A DNA stretch of 64,000 nucleotides from an uncultured Clostridia bacterium (GTDB taxonomy: Bacteria; Bacillota; Clostridia; Christensenellales; UBA1242), in the NCBI GenBank assembly GCA_947588355.1, contig CANPYI010000002.1:56195-120194 (forward strand). Direction: 5' to 3'. Position numbers and translations under genes: made by a program. Below are positions 42,079-48,325 of the stretch, piece after piece. The first letter of the stretch is position 1. Each line of letters starts with the position of its first letter. The notes beneath the pieces were generated by a model, which did not search any database, was not told the origin of the DNA, and saw nothing but the letters and a program-made list of their open reading frames with translations.

Positions 42079-42672
42079 ATGAGCGATTTTGAAGAACCGA
42101 TTCAGAGATTGATAGAATATTTTCGTGCCTTGCCTGGCGTTGGTCAAAAAACAGCACAACGCTATGCGTTTTATATTATTGAAAACAGCAAAGATAAGGC
42201 GGAAAATTTTGCCAAAGCAATTGTAGATGCAAAACAAAAGGTCAGACTTTGCCGTGAATGCGGAAACTATAGTGCAGGTGACCTTTGTAAAATTTGTGAA
42301 AGACGAAATCCAAAGATTGTTTGCGTGGTCCAAGAGCCAAAAGACATTGTTGCAATGGAAAAAGTGAAAACTTTTGAAGGCGTTTATCATGTGCTTTTTG
42401 GTTGCATAAACCCTCTTGAAAACAAAGGGCCAAATGACATTCGAATAAAAGAACTTTTGTCGCGGGTGCAAAAAAATGGTGTGCAAGAAGTGATTATGGC
42501 CACCAATCCAGATGTGGAGGGCGAGGCGACAGCGATGTATATTGCCAAACTGTTGAAGCCTATGGGAGTGAAAGTGACACGACTTGCACAAGGAATCTCA
42601 ATCGGAAGTGATATAGAATTTGCCGACGAGGTGACACTCGAAAAGGCCTTAAAAAGCCGACAGGAAATTTGA
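42079..42672 (+). CDS. recR: Recombination mediator RecR
   Basis: 197 aa. The N-terminal helix-hairpin-helix region includes LPGVGQKTAQRYAF. CRECGNYSAGDLCKIC near residue 57 is the C4 zinc finger, and the Toprim domain with VVQEPKDIVAMEK and ATNPDVEGEATAMYI follows. The C-terminal TRLAQGISIGSDIEFAD completes the family pattern. RecR works with RecO and RecF to load RecA on gapped DNA. The track start (42001) runs back through ebfC; ATG 42079 follows the ebfC stop by one base. A GAAA-tetraloop terminator comes directly after. Confidence 0.95.
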   Translation: MSDFEEPIQRLIEYFRALPGVGQKTAQRYAFYIIENSKDKAENFAKAIVDAKQKVRLCRECGNYSAGDLCKICERRNPKIVCVVQEPKDIVAMEKVKTFEGVYHVLFGCINPLENKGPNDIRIKELLSRVQKNGVQEVIMATNPDVEGEATAMYIAKLLKPMGVKVTRLAQGISIGSDIEFADEVTLEKALKSRQEI

Positions 42673-42676
42673 AATT

Positions 42677-42701
42677 AAAGATGGAAACATCTTTTTTTTA
42701 T
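42677..42701 (+). terminator. Intrinsic terminator of ebfC-recR
   Basis: AAAGATG and CATCTTT arms closed by a GAAA tetraloop, followed by a T-run, 5 nt after the recR stop. Confidence 0.85.
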
Positions 42702-42707
42702 TATTTG

Positions 42708-42736
42708 TTGCAGTTTTGTTTTAAATATGTTAATAT
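42708..42736 (+). promoter_or_regulatory. Promoter of argS
   Basis: TTGCAG (42708-42713), a 17-bp spacer with extended TGt, and TAATAT (42731-42736). The leader would be about 13 nt with AGAAGGA. Confidence 0.65.
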
Positions 42737-42755
42737 TTTGCAGAAGGAAAAATGT

Positions 42756-44567
42756 ATGAGCATAAAAGAACAGATTACAGATATTTTAGTGGATGCGATT
42801 GAAAAGTTGGGATTTGAGAAGGAAGGACTTTCGGTAACTTTTTCAAACCGTCCGGAACTTTGCGATTATCAGTCCAATTTTGCCATGATTCTTGCAAAAA
42901 AAGTTGGACAAAAACCGATTGAACTTGCCGAAAAAATTGTCGAACAAACAAAAAACGACCAAAATTTTGAGTTTTTTGCGGTTTTGCCGGGTTTTATAAA
43001 TATAAAAATCAAAGATAGCACACTTTCACAATTTTGCAAAGATACTTTTTTGGACAAAAACTTGGGTGTAAAACAGGTTGAAAAACCTAGACTTGTCTTT
43101 TTTGACTATGGCGGTGCAAATGTTGCAAAGGAGTTGCATGTTGGACATTTGCGTTCTCCAATAGTTGGCGAAGCGCTGAAAAGATTACATCTTGTGCTTG
43201 GCGACAAAACTTTGGCAGATGTACATTTGGGTGACTACGGTCTACAAATGGGACTGACACTTTTGCAACTCAAAGAAGATGGATTTTTGGATAAATTCTT
43301 CGAAAAAACCGAAAAAAACGCTGATTTTTCAAATATTTCGCTTGAAAATGTGACACTGGACGTTTTGAATGACGAATATCCAAAAGCCTCCAAACGAAAA
43401 GAAGAGGACACAGAATTCAAGCAGCAAGCCGATTTGTTTACACTTTACATTCAACAAAAAAAGGAGCCGTATTTTACTATTTACAAAAAAATACGACAAC
43501 TTTCTGTCAGTGAAATACAAAAAAATTATGCTCTTTTGAATTGTGGTTTTGATTTTTATCTTGGCGAAAGCGATGCGGAAAGTTATATAGACCAAACGGT
43601 CAAAATTTTTGTTGACAAGCATCTTGCACGCGAAAGCGAGGGTGCGCTTGTCGTTGATGTGGCACGCGAAGGTGAGCATGTGCCTATTCCAAAGAAAAGT
43701 GAGGACGAGCCACAGCGATACAAAAATCCTATGCCGCCTGCAATAATCAAAAAATACAACGGCGGGGATTTGTATGCCACCACAGACATCGCCACAATTT
43801 TGATGAGAAACAAAGATTACATGCCGGACGAAATTGTTTATGTGACCGACAATCGTCAAGGGCAACATTTTGAGCAAGTTTTCCGTTGCTGCAAAATGGC
43901 GGGTTTGTCGCCGGAAAATCAAAAACTGACTCATATTGCCTTTGGCACAATGAATGGTCAGGACGGCAAACCTTTCAAAACAAGGTCCGGCGGCGTTGTG
44001 CGTTTGAAAGAAGTGGTTGGACTTTTGATTGACAAAGCAAGCGAAAAACTTTCGGCAAACGGCATTGTGGGAGATAGCGAACTTGCAAGAAAAATTGGTG
44101 TTGCAGCAATGAAATTTGGCGACCTTTCCAACACTGTCGAAAAAGATTATGTCTTTGATATCGACAAATTTTTGTCTTTTGATGGAAAAACAGGACCTTA
44201 TATTCAGTACACAATTGCTCGAATAAATTCTATTCTGACAAAAGCAAATTTTGAAAAAAATGTGCAAAAATGCGGCAAAAATTGCAGTTTTTTAATTCAA
44301 ACAAAGGAAGAGCGAAATATTGCTTTGGCCATTTTGAAACTCATTTCGGCCTATCAAGTTTGCTATGATGCTTATTCACTCAACGCTTTGTGCACCGCTG
44401 TCTTTGACCTTGCAAGTGCGTTTTCAACCTTCTACAACAATCAAAAAATTCTGTCCGAGCCAAACGAGGAAAAACGTCACCAACTTTTGTGTTTGTGTCT
44501 GCTTGTGAAAGCCTGCCTTGAAAAAGCGCTTTGGACACTTGGCATTGACAGTGTTGAAAAAATGTAG
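42756..44567 (+). CDS. argS: Arginine--tRNA ligase
   Basis: 603 aa, class I. The N-terminal Add1 domain precedes the HIGH-type motif KELHVGHLRSPIVG near residue 125. The KMSKS position is occupied by the degenerate KPFKTRSGGVVRL, normal for many ArgRS enzymes. The C-terminal DALR-type anticodon-binding domain has YIQYTIARINSIL and FYNNQKILSE. I chose ATG 42756 because AGAAGGA lies 7 nt before it and the promoter is just upstream; the track start at 42669 lies within recR. It is monocistronic by position, between two terminators. Confidence 0.95.
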   Translation: MSIKEQITDILVDAIEKLGFEKEGLSVTFSNRPELCDYQSNFAMILAKKVGQKPIELAEKIVEQTKNDQNFEFFAVLPGFINIKIKDSTLSQFCKDTFLDKNLGVKQVEKPRLVFFDYGGANVAKELHVGHLRSPIVGEALKRLHLVLGDKTLADVHLGDYGLQMGLTLLQLKEDGFLDKFFEKTEKNADFSNISLENVTLDVLNDEYPKASKRKEEDTEFKQQADLFTLYIQQKKEPYFTIYKKIRQLSVSEIQKNYALLNCGFDFYLGESDAESYIDQTVKIFVDKHLARESEGALVVDVAREGEHVPIPKKSEDEPQRYKNPMPPAIIKKYNGGDLYATTDIATILMRNKDYMPDEIVYVTDNRQGQHFEQVFRCCKMAGLSPENQKLTHIAFGTMNGQDGKPFKTRSGGVVRLKEVVGLLIDKASEKLSANGIVGDSELARKIGVAAMKFGDLSNTVEKDYVFDIDKFLSFDGKTGPYIQYTIARINSILTKANFEKNVQKCGKNCSFLIQTKEERNIALAILKLISAYQVCYDAYSLNALCTAVFDLASAFSTFYNNQKILSEPNEEKRHQLLCLCLLVKACLEKALWTLGIDSVEKM

Positions 44568-44585
44568 TGGAAAGATTATGAATTT

Positions 44586-44637
44586 TGTAATATGAAATTA
44601 AACTTGTTTCTCTATAGTTATTTTATATTACATTTTT
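44586..44637 (+). terminator. Probable AT-rich terminator of argS
   Basis: TGTAATATGAAAT (44586-44598) pairs with ATTTTATATTACA (44620-44632) over 13 bp with one G-U, a 21-nt loop and then T5. The stem is almost all A-T, so it is weaker than the other terminators here. Confidence 0.5.
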
Positions 44638-44692
44638 GGCGGCGAACAAAAAACTCTTTCTAAAAATTTTTCAAGAATTTTTCAAAAACCTA

Positions 44693-44721
44693 TTTACAAA
44701 ACAAAAAAAATGTGCTATGAT
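44693..44721 (+). promoter_or_regulatory. Promoter of the 75-aa gene
   Basis: TTTACA (44693-44698), a 17-bp spacer with extended TGc, and TATGAT (44716-44721). The surrounding sequence closely matches the promoter at 34618-34646 read on the other strand. Confidence 0.68.
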
Positions 44722-44762
44722 ATGGGCAGTTGAAAAGAAATCACACACGGAGGTGAATAGAT

Positions 44763-44990
44763 ATGACAAAGATAGATTGGAAAGCAATCCAAAAGGAAGC
44801 AGAAGCCGGCTCAAAGGTCACAGCAAAAATGAATGGATTTGAAACTGTTGTCACAATTTGTGCTGATGGAAATGTTCGTCGCGTTATCGAACCAACAACA
44901 GTTGAAAAAGCTTACGAAAGATATTTCAAAGGACAAAAAGAAATTTTTGGAAGAGAGCCTTGGGACCTTACACCTGGAAGAAATTTGTAA
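44763..44990 (+). CDS. Small 75-aa protein of unknown function
   Basis: A hydrophilic 75-aa protein beginning MTKIDWKAIQKEAEAGSKV, with a beta-type centre (ETVVTICADGNVRRVIEP) and an aromatic C-terminus (FGREPWDLTPGR). It starts at an ATG after GGAGGTGA, has a good promoter about 40 nt upstream and its own terminator, so it is a well-expressed single-gene unit. It has no transmembrane segment. It lies next to a HicB-like gene but lacks the HicA fold pattern. I do not recognise the family. Confidence 0.8.
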   Translation: MTKIDWKAIQKEAEAGSKVTAKMNGFETVVTICADGNVRRVIEPTTVEKAYERYFKGQKEIFGREPWDLTPGRNL

Positions 44991-45010
44991 GAAAAAACGT
45001 ACAAAATTAA

Positions 45011-45040
45011 AAAATATCGCAAAAAAGCGGTATTTTTTTG
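45011..45040 (+). terminator. Terminator of the 75-aa gene
   Basis: AAAATATCGC and GCGGTATTTT arms (one U-G pair) around an A6 loop, followed by T-rich sequence. Confidence 0.8.
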
Positions 45041-45049
45041 TTTTTTTGT

Positions 45050-45078
45050 TTGGCATAATTATTTCTTTGTGGTAAACT
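45050..45078 (+). promoter_or_regulatory. Promoter of the HicB-like gene
   Basis: TTGGCA (45050-45055), a 17-bp spacer with extended TGg, and TAAACT (45073-45078). The leader is about 16 nt with GGAG. Confidence 0.55.
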
Positions 45079-45100
45079 AATATAGTAGTGCGGAGATAAT

Positions 45101-45379
45101 ATGAAGAAAAAGTTACAATTTTTGTACCCTGCAATTTTTGTGAAAGATGAAGACGGAAGTTATCAGGTGATTTTTCCAGACCTTAATATTTACACAACTG
45201 GAAAAAACATGTCCGAAGCATATGTTTATGCCAAAGACCTTTTGTCTGTTTTCTTTGCTTATGCCACAAAGTATGAAACAGACTGCAACATGCCAACAAA
45301 ACTTGAAACTTTGCTTCCAAAGTGCAAAGAAAATGAAACAGTTATGTACATCGACGCTGTTGTTGAACTTGACAAATAG
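45101..45379 (+). CDS. Solitary HicB-like (UPF0150) protein
   Basis: 92 aa. LYPAIFVKDEDGSYQVIFPDL at the N-terminus, followed by TTGKNMSEAYVYAKDLL, matches the HicB antitoxin fold pattern (YPAxF..ed.G.y.v.FPDlpg..t.G....EA...A.e.L). The C-terminal half lacks an obvious HTH or ribbon-helix-helix domain. No HicA toxin gene is adjacent, so it may be an orphan regulator rather than a toxin-antitoxin pair. GGAG precedes the ATG at about 6 nt. It has its own promoter and lies just before the rpmG-secE-nusG operon. Confidence 0.75.
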   Translation: MKKKLQFLYPAIFVKDEDGSYQVIFPDLNIYTTGKNMSEAYVYAKDLLSVFFAYATKYETDCNMPTKLETLLPKCKENETVMYIDAVVELDK

Positions 45380-45410
45380 ACAAATTTCTTGATTTGTTCT
45401 TCAAAAACAC

Positions 45411-45439
45411 TTGACATAAAGATTTTATTGTGATATATT
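45411..45439 (+). promoter_or_regulatory. Promoter of the rpmG-secE-nusG operon
   Basis: TTGACA (45411-45416), a 17-bp spacer with extended TGa, and TATATT (45434-45439). The predicted start near 45446 coincides with the beginning of a leader hairpin. Confidence 0.75.
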
Positions 45440-45444
45440 TAAGG

Positions 45445-45477
45445 CTGACACTACCGCTTGCGGGTGTTAGTTTTTTT
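45445..45477 (+). promoter_or_regulatory. Leader hairpin plus U7 at the 5' end of the rpmG mRNA
   Basis: CTGACAC (45445-45451) pairs with GTGTTAG (45464-45470), with an inner CCG/CGG stem, followed by T7 (45471-45477). It has the form of an intrinsic terminator located at the predicted transcription start and 4 nt before the AGGAG site. It may be an attenuator or a 5'-protecting hairpin. Confidence 0.6.
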
Positions 45478-45492
45478 GTTAGGAGAAAGATA

Positions 45493-45654
45493 ATGGCAGC
45501 ACCAAAACGCAAAATAATCACTCTGGAATGTACAGAATGTCATGAAAGAAACTATTCTACAGAGAAAAACACTTCTGCAAATGCAGAAAGAATTGAAATC
45601 AACAAATTTTGTCCAAGATGCAACAAACGCACAAAACACAAAGAGACAAAATAA
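45493..45654 (+). CDS. rpmG: 50S ribosomal protein L33
   Basis: 53 aa ([20 protein letters not shown]). Two CxxC pairs, CTEC and CPRC, show the zinc-binding C+ form of L33, so this version does not point to a zinc-independent paralogue. The start is ATG 45493, 7 nt after AGGAG, not the upstream in-frame start in the track. It begins the rpmG-secE-nusG unit, a common order in Bacteria. The mRNA leader carries a terminator-like hairpin. Confidence 0.95.
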   Translation: MAAPKRKIITLECTECHERNYSTEKNTSANAERIEINKFCPRCNKRTKHKETK

Positions 45655-45710
45655 GCAAAAACCAAAGATGACCAAAGGGTCAGATGTTTCCCAAAAAGGA
45701 GATTTTATTT

Positions 45711-46076
45711 ATGTCTAAGAAGCAGAAAAAACTTGATGCAAAACTTGACGAAAAACAGTCTTTAAAGCAAGACCAAATTTCTGAAGGTGTTGTTGTGCAA
45801 AATGGCAAAAAAGCCAACAAGCAGGACAAAAATGCAAAAGACAAGAAGAAAGACAAAAAGAAAAAGGACAAAGAAAACCGCACTGGGCTTGTGAAAAAGA
45901 CCAAGGAAACTGTTTCCGAACTTAAAAAGGTGACATGGCCAACTTTTGGAGAGGTTGTCAAAAAGACAAGTGTTGTTATTGCCTTTGTTGTGATTTTTGG
46001 CGTCTTTCTGTTTGCTGTAAACTGGCTTTTGGGAGGGCTTGTCAATCTTTTGATTGGCAACGGATTCTTTGGCTGA
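45711..46076 (+). CDS. secE: Preprotein translocase subunit SecE
   Basis: 121 aa. A long Lys/Asp/Glu-rich N-terminal extension (about 60 residues, KKDKKKKDKENRTG) precedes the SecE core: TVSELKKVTWPTFGEVVKKT and one transmembrane helix, VVIAFVVIFGVFLFAVNWLL. SecE clamps the SecY channel in the membrane. The usual short Bacillota SecE is about 60 aa, so the highly charged extension is unusual. The start is ATG 45711, preceded by AAAGGAG; the track start at 45684 is upstream of that site. nusG follows after 27 nt. Confidence 0.94.
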   Translation: MSKKQKKLDAKLDEKQSLKQDQISEGVVVQNGKKANKQDKNAKDKKKDKKKKDKENRTGLVKKTKETVSELKKVTWPTFGEVVKKTSVVIAFVVIFGVFLFAVNWLLGGLVNLLIGNGFFG

Positions 46077-46103
46077 TAATTTTGTTTAGATTTAGGAGTT
46101 TTT

Positions 46104-46640
46104 ATGGAGTACATCTATTCAAGCGAACCAAAATGGTATGTTTTGCACACTTTTTCAGGATATGAAAATGTGGCAAAAGAAAATTTGGAAACTGTTGTAA
46201 AAAAGTTTAATCTTGAAAACCGTATCTTTGACATCATCATTCCAGAAGAAGATGTGATTGAAGAAAAAAACGGCAAGAAAAAACTTGTCACACGCAAAAG
46301 TATGCCATGCTATCTTTTGGTGAAAATGATTTATGGAGATGATTTGTGGCACAACATAACAAACACACGTGGCATCACTGGTTTTGTTGGACCAAAAGGT
46401 CGTCCGCTTGCACTTACTGACGAAGAAGTTATGAAAATGCGTCTTGAAAAGATTAAGGTTGAAACAGACCTTGCCGTTGGCGACAAAGTTGAAATCATTG
46501 ACGGGCCTTTGGACAAACAAATTGGCAGTGTTGTCGCTGTGAATCCTGAGGCAGGAATTGTGACAGTGACTGTTGAAATGTTTGGCAGAGAAAACAATGT
46601 TGAACTCACTTTTGAGCAAGTTCACAAAGTGCAACAATAA
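46104..46640 (+). CDS. nusG: Transcription termination/antitermination factor NusG
   Basis: 178 aa. The NGN domain starts PKWYVLHTFSGYENVAKENL and includes KSMPCYLLVKM and GITGFVGPKGRPLALTDEEV. The C-terminal KOW domain contains GDKVEIIDGPLDKQIGSV. NusG binds RNA polymerase and links it to Rho or the ribosome. The ATG follows TTAGGAG. It is cotranscribed with rpmG and secE. Unusually, a 67-aa ORF lies between it and rplK. Confidence 0.95.
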   Translation: MEYIYSSEPKWYVLHTFSGYENVAKENLETVVKKFNLENRIFDIIIPEEDVIEEKNGKKKLVTRKSMPCYLLVKMIYGDDLWHNITNTRGITGFVGPKGRPLALTDEEVMKMRLEKIKVETDLAVGDKVEIIDGPLDKQIGSVVAVNPEAGIVTVTVEMFGRENNVELTFEQVHKVQQ

Positions 46641-46660
46641 GAATTTGAGGAGCGAAAGAA

Positions 46661-46864
46661 ATGGTAGAAAAAGGCGACTTGGTTGACGTTGTTTTGACAC
46701 ATGAGGGAAAGGTTGTTGAAAAAGCAATAAAAGAATATGTGAATAGACGAGACGATGAGCCATCCGAAATTGTTCCATTTTCTGAAAAACCTTTTTGGGA
46801 CACAGTTCACGAGGGCACAAAAAAGTTGGTCGAAGAAAGACCAGAATTATTGAAGCATATTTAA
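46661..46864 (+). CDS. Unknown 67-aa protein inserted between nusG and rplK
   Basis: 67 acidic residues: MVEKGDLVDVVLTHEGKVVEKAIKEYV, then FSEKPFWDTVHEG and KKLVEERPEL. GAGGAG precedes the ATG by 9 nt, and the ORF is 20 nt after nusG in the same direction, so it is very likely translated. The start is reminiscent of a short beta-barrel (GDLVDVVL), but no family is recognised. In most bacteria rplK follows nusG directly, so this is an insertion in a highly conserved operon. It may act on ribosome or RNA polymerase function, but that is inference from position only. Confidence 0.75.
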   Translation: MVEKGDLVDVVLTHEGKVVEKAIKEYVNRRDDEPSEIVPFSEKPFWDTVHEGTKKLVEERPELLKHI

Positions 46865-46934
46865 TTGATATTTCCTGAAAATTCAACCCGATTTTCACGA
46901 AAATATTGTCCGTTATGACATAAAACTGACAATC

Positions 46935-46972
46935 TGTGGGAGAGCCAGTGCCAAGGCTCAACATTCACCACA
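46935..46972 (+). promoter_or_regulatory. rplK leader with a predicted L1-binding element
   Basis: TGTGG (46935-46939) pairs with CCACA (46968-46972) around an inner hairpin GAGCC (46942-46946)/GGCTC (46955-46959), with an asymmetric internal loop. AGGAGGT follows. A GTGG...CCAC element just before rplK is the known position of L1 translational autoregulation in bacteria. Confidence 0.55.
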
Positions 46973-46985
46973 TAGGAGGTATAAA

Positions 46986-47411
46986 ATGGCAAAAAAAGTT
47001 AAAGCAGTTGTAAAATTGCAACTTGAAGCGGGCAAAGCCACTCCGGGACCACCAGTAGGTTCTTCTCTTGGACCTCACGGTATCAACATTGGGGCTTTCG
47101 TTAAGGAGTTTAACGACAAAACCGCTGCACAAGCAGGATTTATTATTCCTGTTGTGATCACTATCTTGGAAGATAGGTCGTTCACATTTGAACTCAAAAC
47201 TCCACCAGCAGCAGTGCTTATCAAAAAGGCAATCGGACTTGACAAGGGCTCTGCAAAACCAAACAAACAAAAGGTCGGAAAAATCACGAAAGAGCAAATC
47301 AGAAAAATTGCCGAAACAAAACTTCCTGATCTGAATGCAGAAAGTATTGAAAGTGCAATGTCAATGATTGCAGGCGCCGCAAGAAGCATGGGCGTTGAAG
47401 TGGTTGACTGA
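46986..47411 (+). CDS. rplK: 50S ribosomal protein L11
   Basis: 141 aa. [27 protein letters not shown] is the N-terminal L11 signature, including the flexible PGPPVG loop, and [12 protein letters not shown] ends the C-terminal domain. L11 forms the base of the GTPase-associated stalk with 23S rRNA. AGGAGGT lies 5 nt before the ATG, and the mRNA leader may bind L1. rplA follows after 14 nt with GGAGG. Confidence 0.96.
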   Translation: MAKKVKAVVKLQLEAGKATPGPPVGSSLGPHGINIGAFVKEFNDKTAAQAGFIIPVVITILEDRSFTFELKTPPAAVLIKKAIGLDKGSAKPNKQKVGKITKEQIRKIAETKLPDLNAESIESAMSMIAGAARSMGVEVVD

Positions 47412-47425
47412 ACGGAGGACGCAAG

Positions 47426-48109
47426 ATGAAAAGAGGAAAAAGATACACAAAAAGTCTTGAAAGTTTTCAAAAACTTGCATCTTATGATGTTTCAACCGCT
47501 ATGGACAACGTTTTGAAAACTTCAACGGCAAAATTTGATGAAACGATAGAACTTCACGTTCGCTTGGGTGTTGATGGCCGTCAGGCTGACCAACAAGTGC
47601 GTGGAGTGGTTGTTCTTCCAAACGGAACAGGCCGTTCTGTACGCGTGCTTGTTATTGCACGTGGCGACAAAGCAGACGAAGCAACAAAAGCAGGTGCTGA
47701 CTTTGTTGGCGCAGAAGAAATTGTTGCAAAAATCAACGGCGGATGGCTTGATTTTGATGTCTGCATCACCACACCTGACATGATGGGCGTTGTTGGAAGA
47801 ATTGCCAAAATCCTTGGACCTAAGGGCTTGATGCCAAACCCAAAGAGTGGCACTGTCACAACTGACGTCACAAAAGCAATCCACGATGTCAAAGCTGGCA
47901 AGGTGGAATATCGTTTGGACAAAACAAACAATGTTCACGTTATTATCGGCAAAAAGAGTTTTGGACAAGACAAGTTGATTGAAAACTTCAACACAGTTAT
48001 GGACGCAATCGTTCGTGCAAAACCTGCTGCCGCAAAAGGACAGTACATTAAAAGCGTTACACTCGCTTCCACAATGGGACCGGGCGTTAAAGTGACTTAC
48101 AATATCTAA
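47426..48109 (+). CDS. rplA: 50S ribosomal protein L1
   Basis: 227 aa. [15 protein letters not shown], then [51 protein letters not shown] and the C-terminal [15 protein letters not shown] are all L1 signatures. L1 forms the mobile stalk near the E site and represses its own operon by binding the leader. It is the last gene of the operon. A terminator follows, and rplJ-rplL, which usually come next, are absent here. Confidence 0.96.
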   Translation: MKRGKRYTKSLESFQKLASYDVSTAMDNVLKTSTAKFDETIELHVRLGVDGRQADQQVRGVVVLPNGTGRSVRVLVIARGDKADEATKAGADFVGAEEIVAKINGGWLDFDVCITTPDMMGVVGRIAKILGPKGLMPNPKSGTVTTDVTKAIHDVKAGKVEYRLDKTNNVHVIIGKKSFGQDKLIENFNTVMDAIVRAKPAAAKGQYIKSVTLASTMGPGVKVTYNI

Positions 48110-48117
48110 TTTTCAAG

Positions 48118-48145
48118 GCAGACTTTCAACATTGGTCTGCTTTTT
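48118..48145 (+). terminator. Intrinsic terminator after rplA
   Basis: GCAGAC (48118-48123) and GTCTGC (48135-48140) with an 11-nt loop, followed by T5. Confidence 0.8.
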
Positions 48146-48256
48146 GTCTTTGGAAAGCGCAACATCTTTCGACAAGAAAAGTGCTTTTCCACTTACATAT
48201 AAATTTTTTGCTTCCGCAAAATATTTGTAAATTTCGGCGGCAAGTGAACAAATTGT

Positions 48257-48286
48257 TTGACTTACACGTCGGATTTAGGTTATGAT
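48257..48286 (+). promoter_or_regulatory. Promoter of the 1,464-aa surface-protein gene
   Basis: TTGACT (48257-48262), an 18-bp spacer and TATGAT (48281-48286). This gives a leader of about 33 nt with AGGAG 7 nt before the ATG, the leadered type in contrast to several neighbours. Confidence 0.7.
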
Positions 48287-48325
48287 ACTTGTGTTATCAT
48301 ATTTCATACAATTAGGAGATTTGCT

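Noticed and set aside
43329-44267. 312-aa ORF on the minus strand across argS
   Set aside because: It is antisense to conserved ArgS sequence, with a His/Cys/Phe-rich shadow translation and no initiation signals.
44763-45379. HicA-HicB toxin-antitoxin pair
   Set aside because: The 75-aa protein does not look like HicA, the two genes have separate promoters, and a terminator lies between them.
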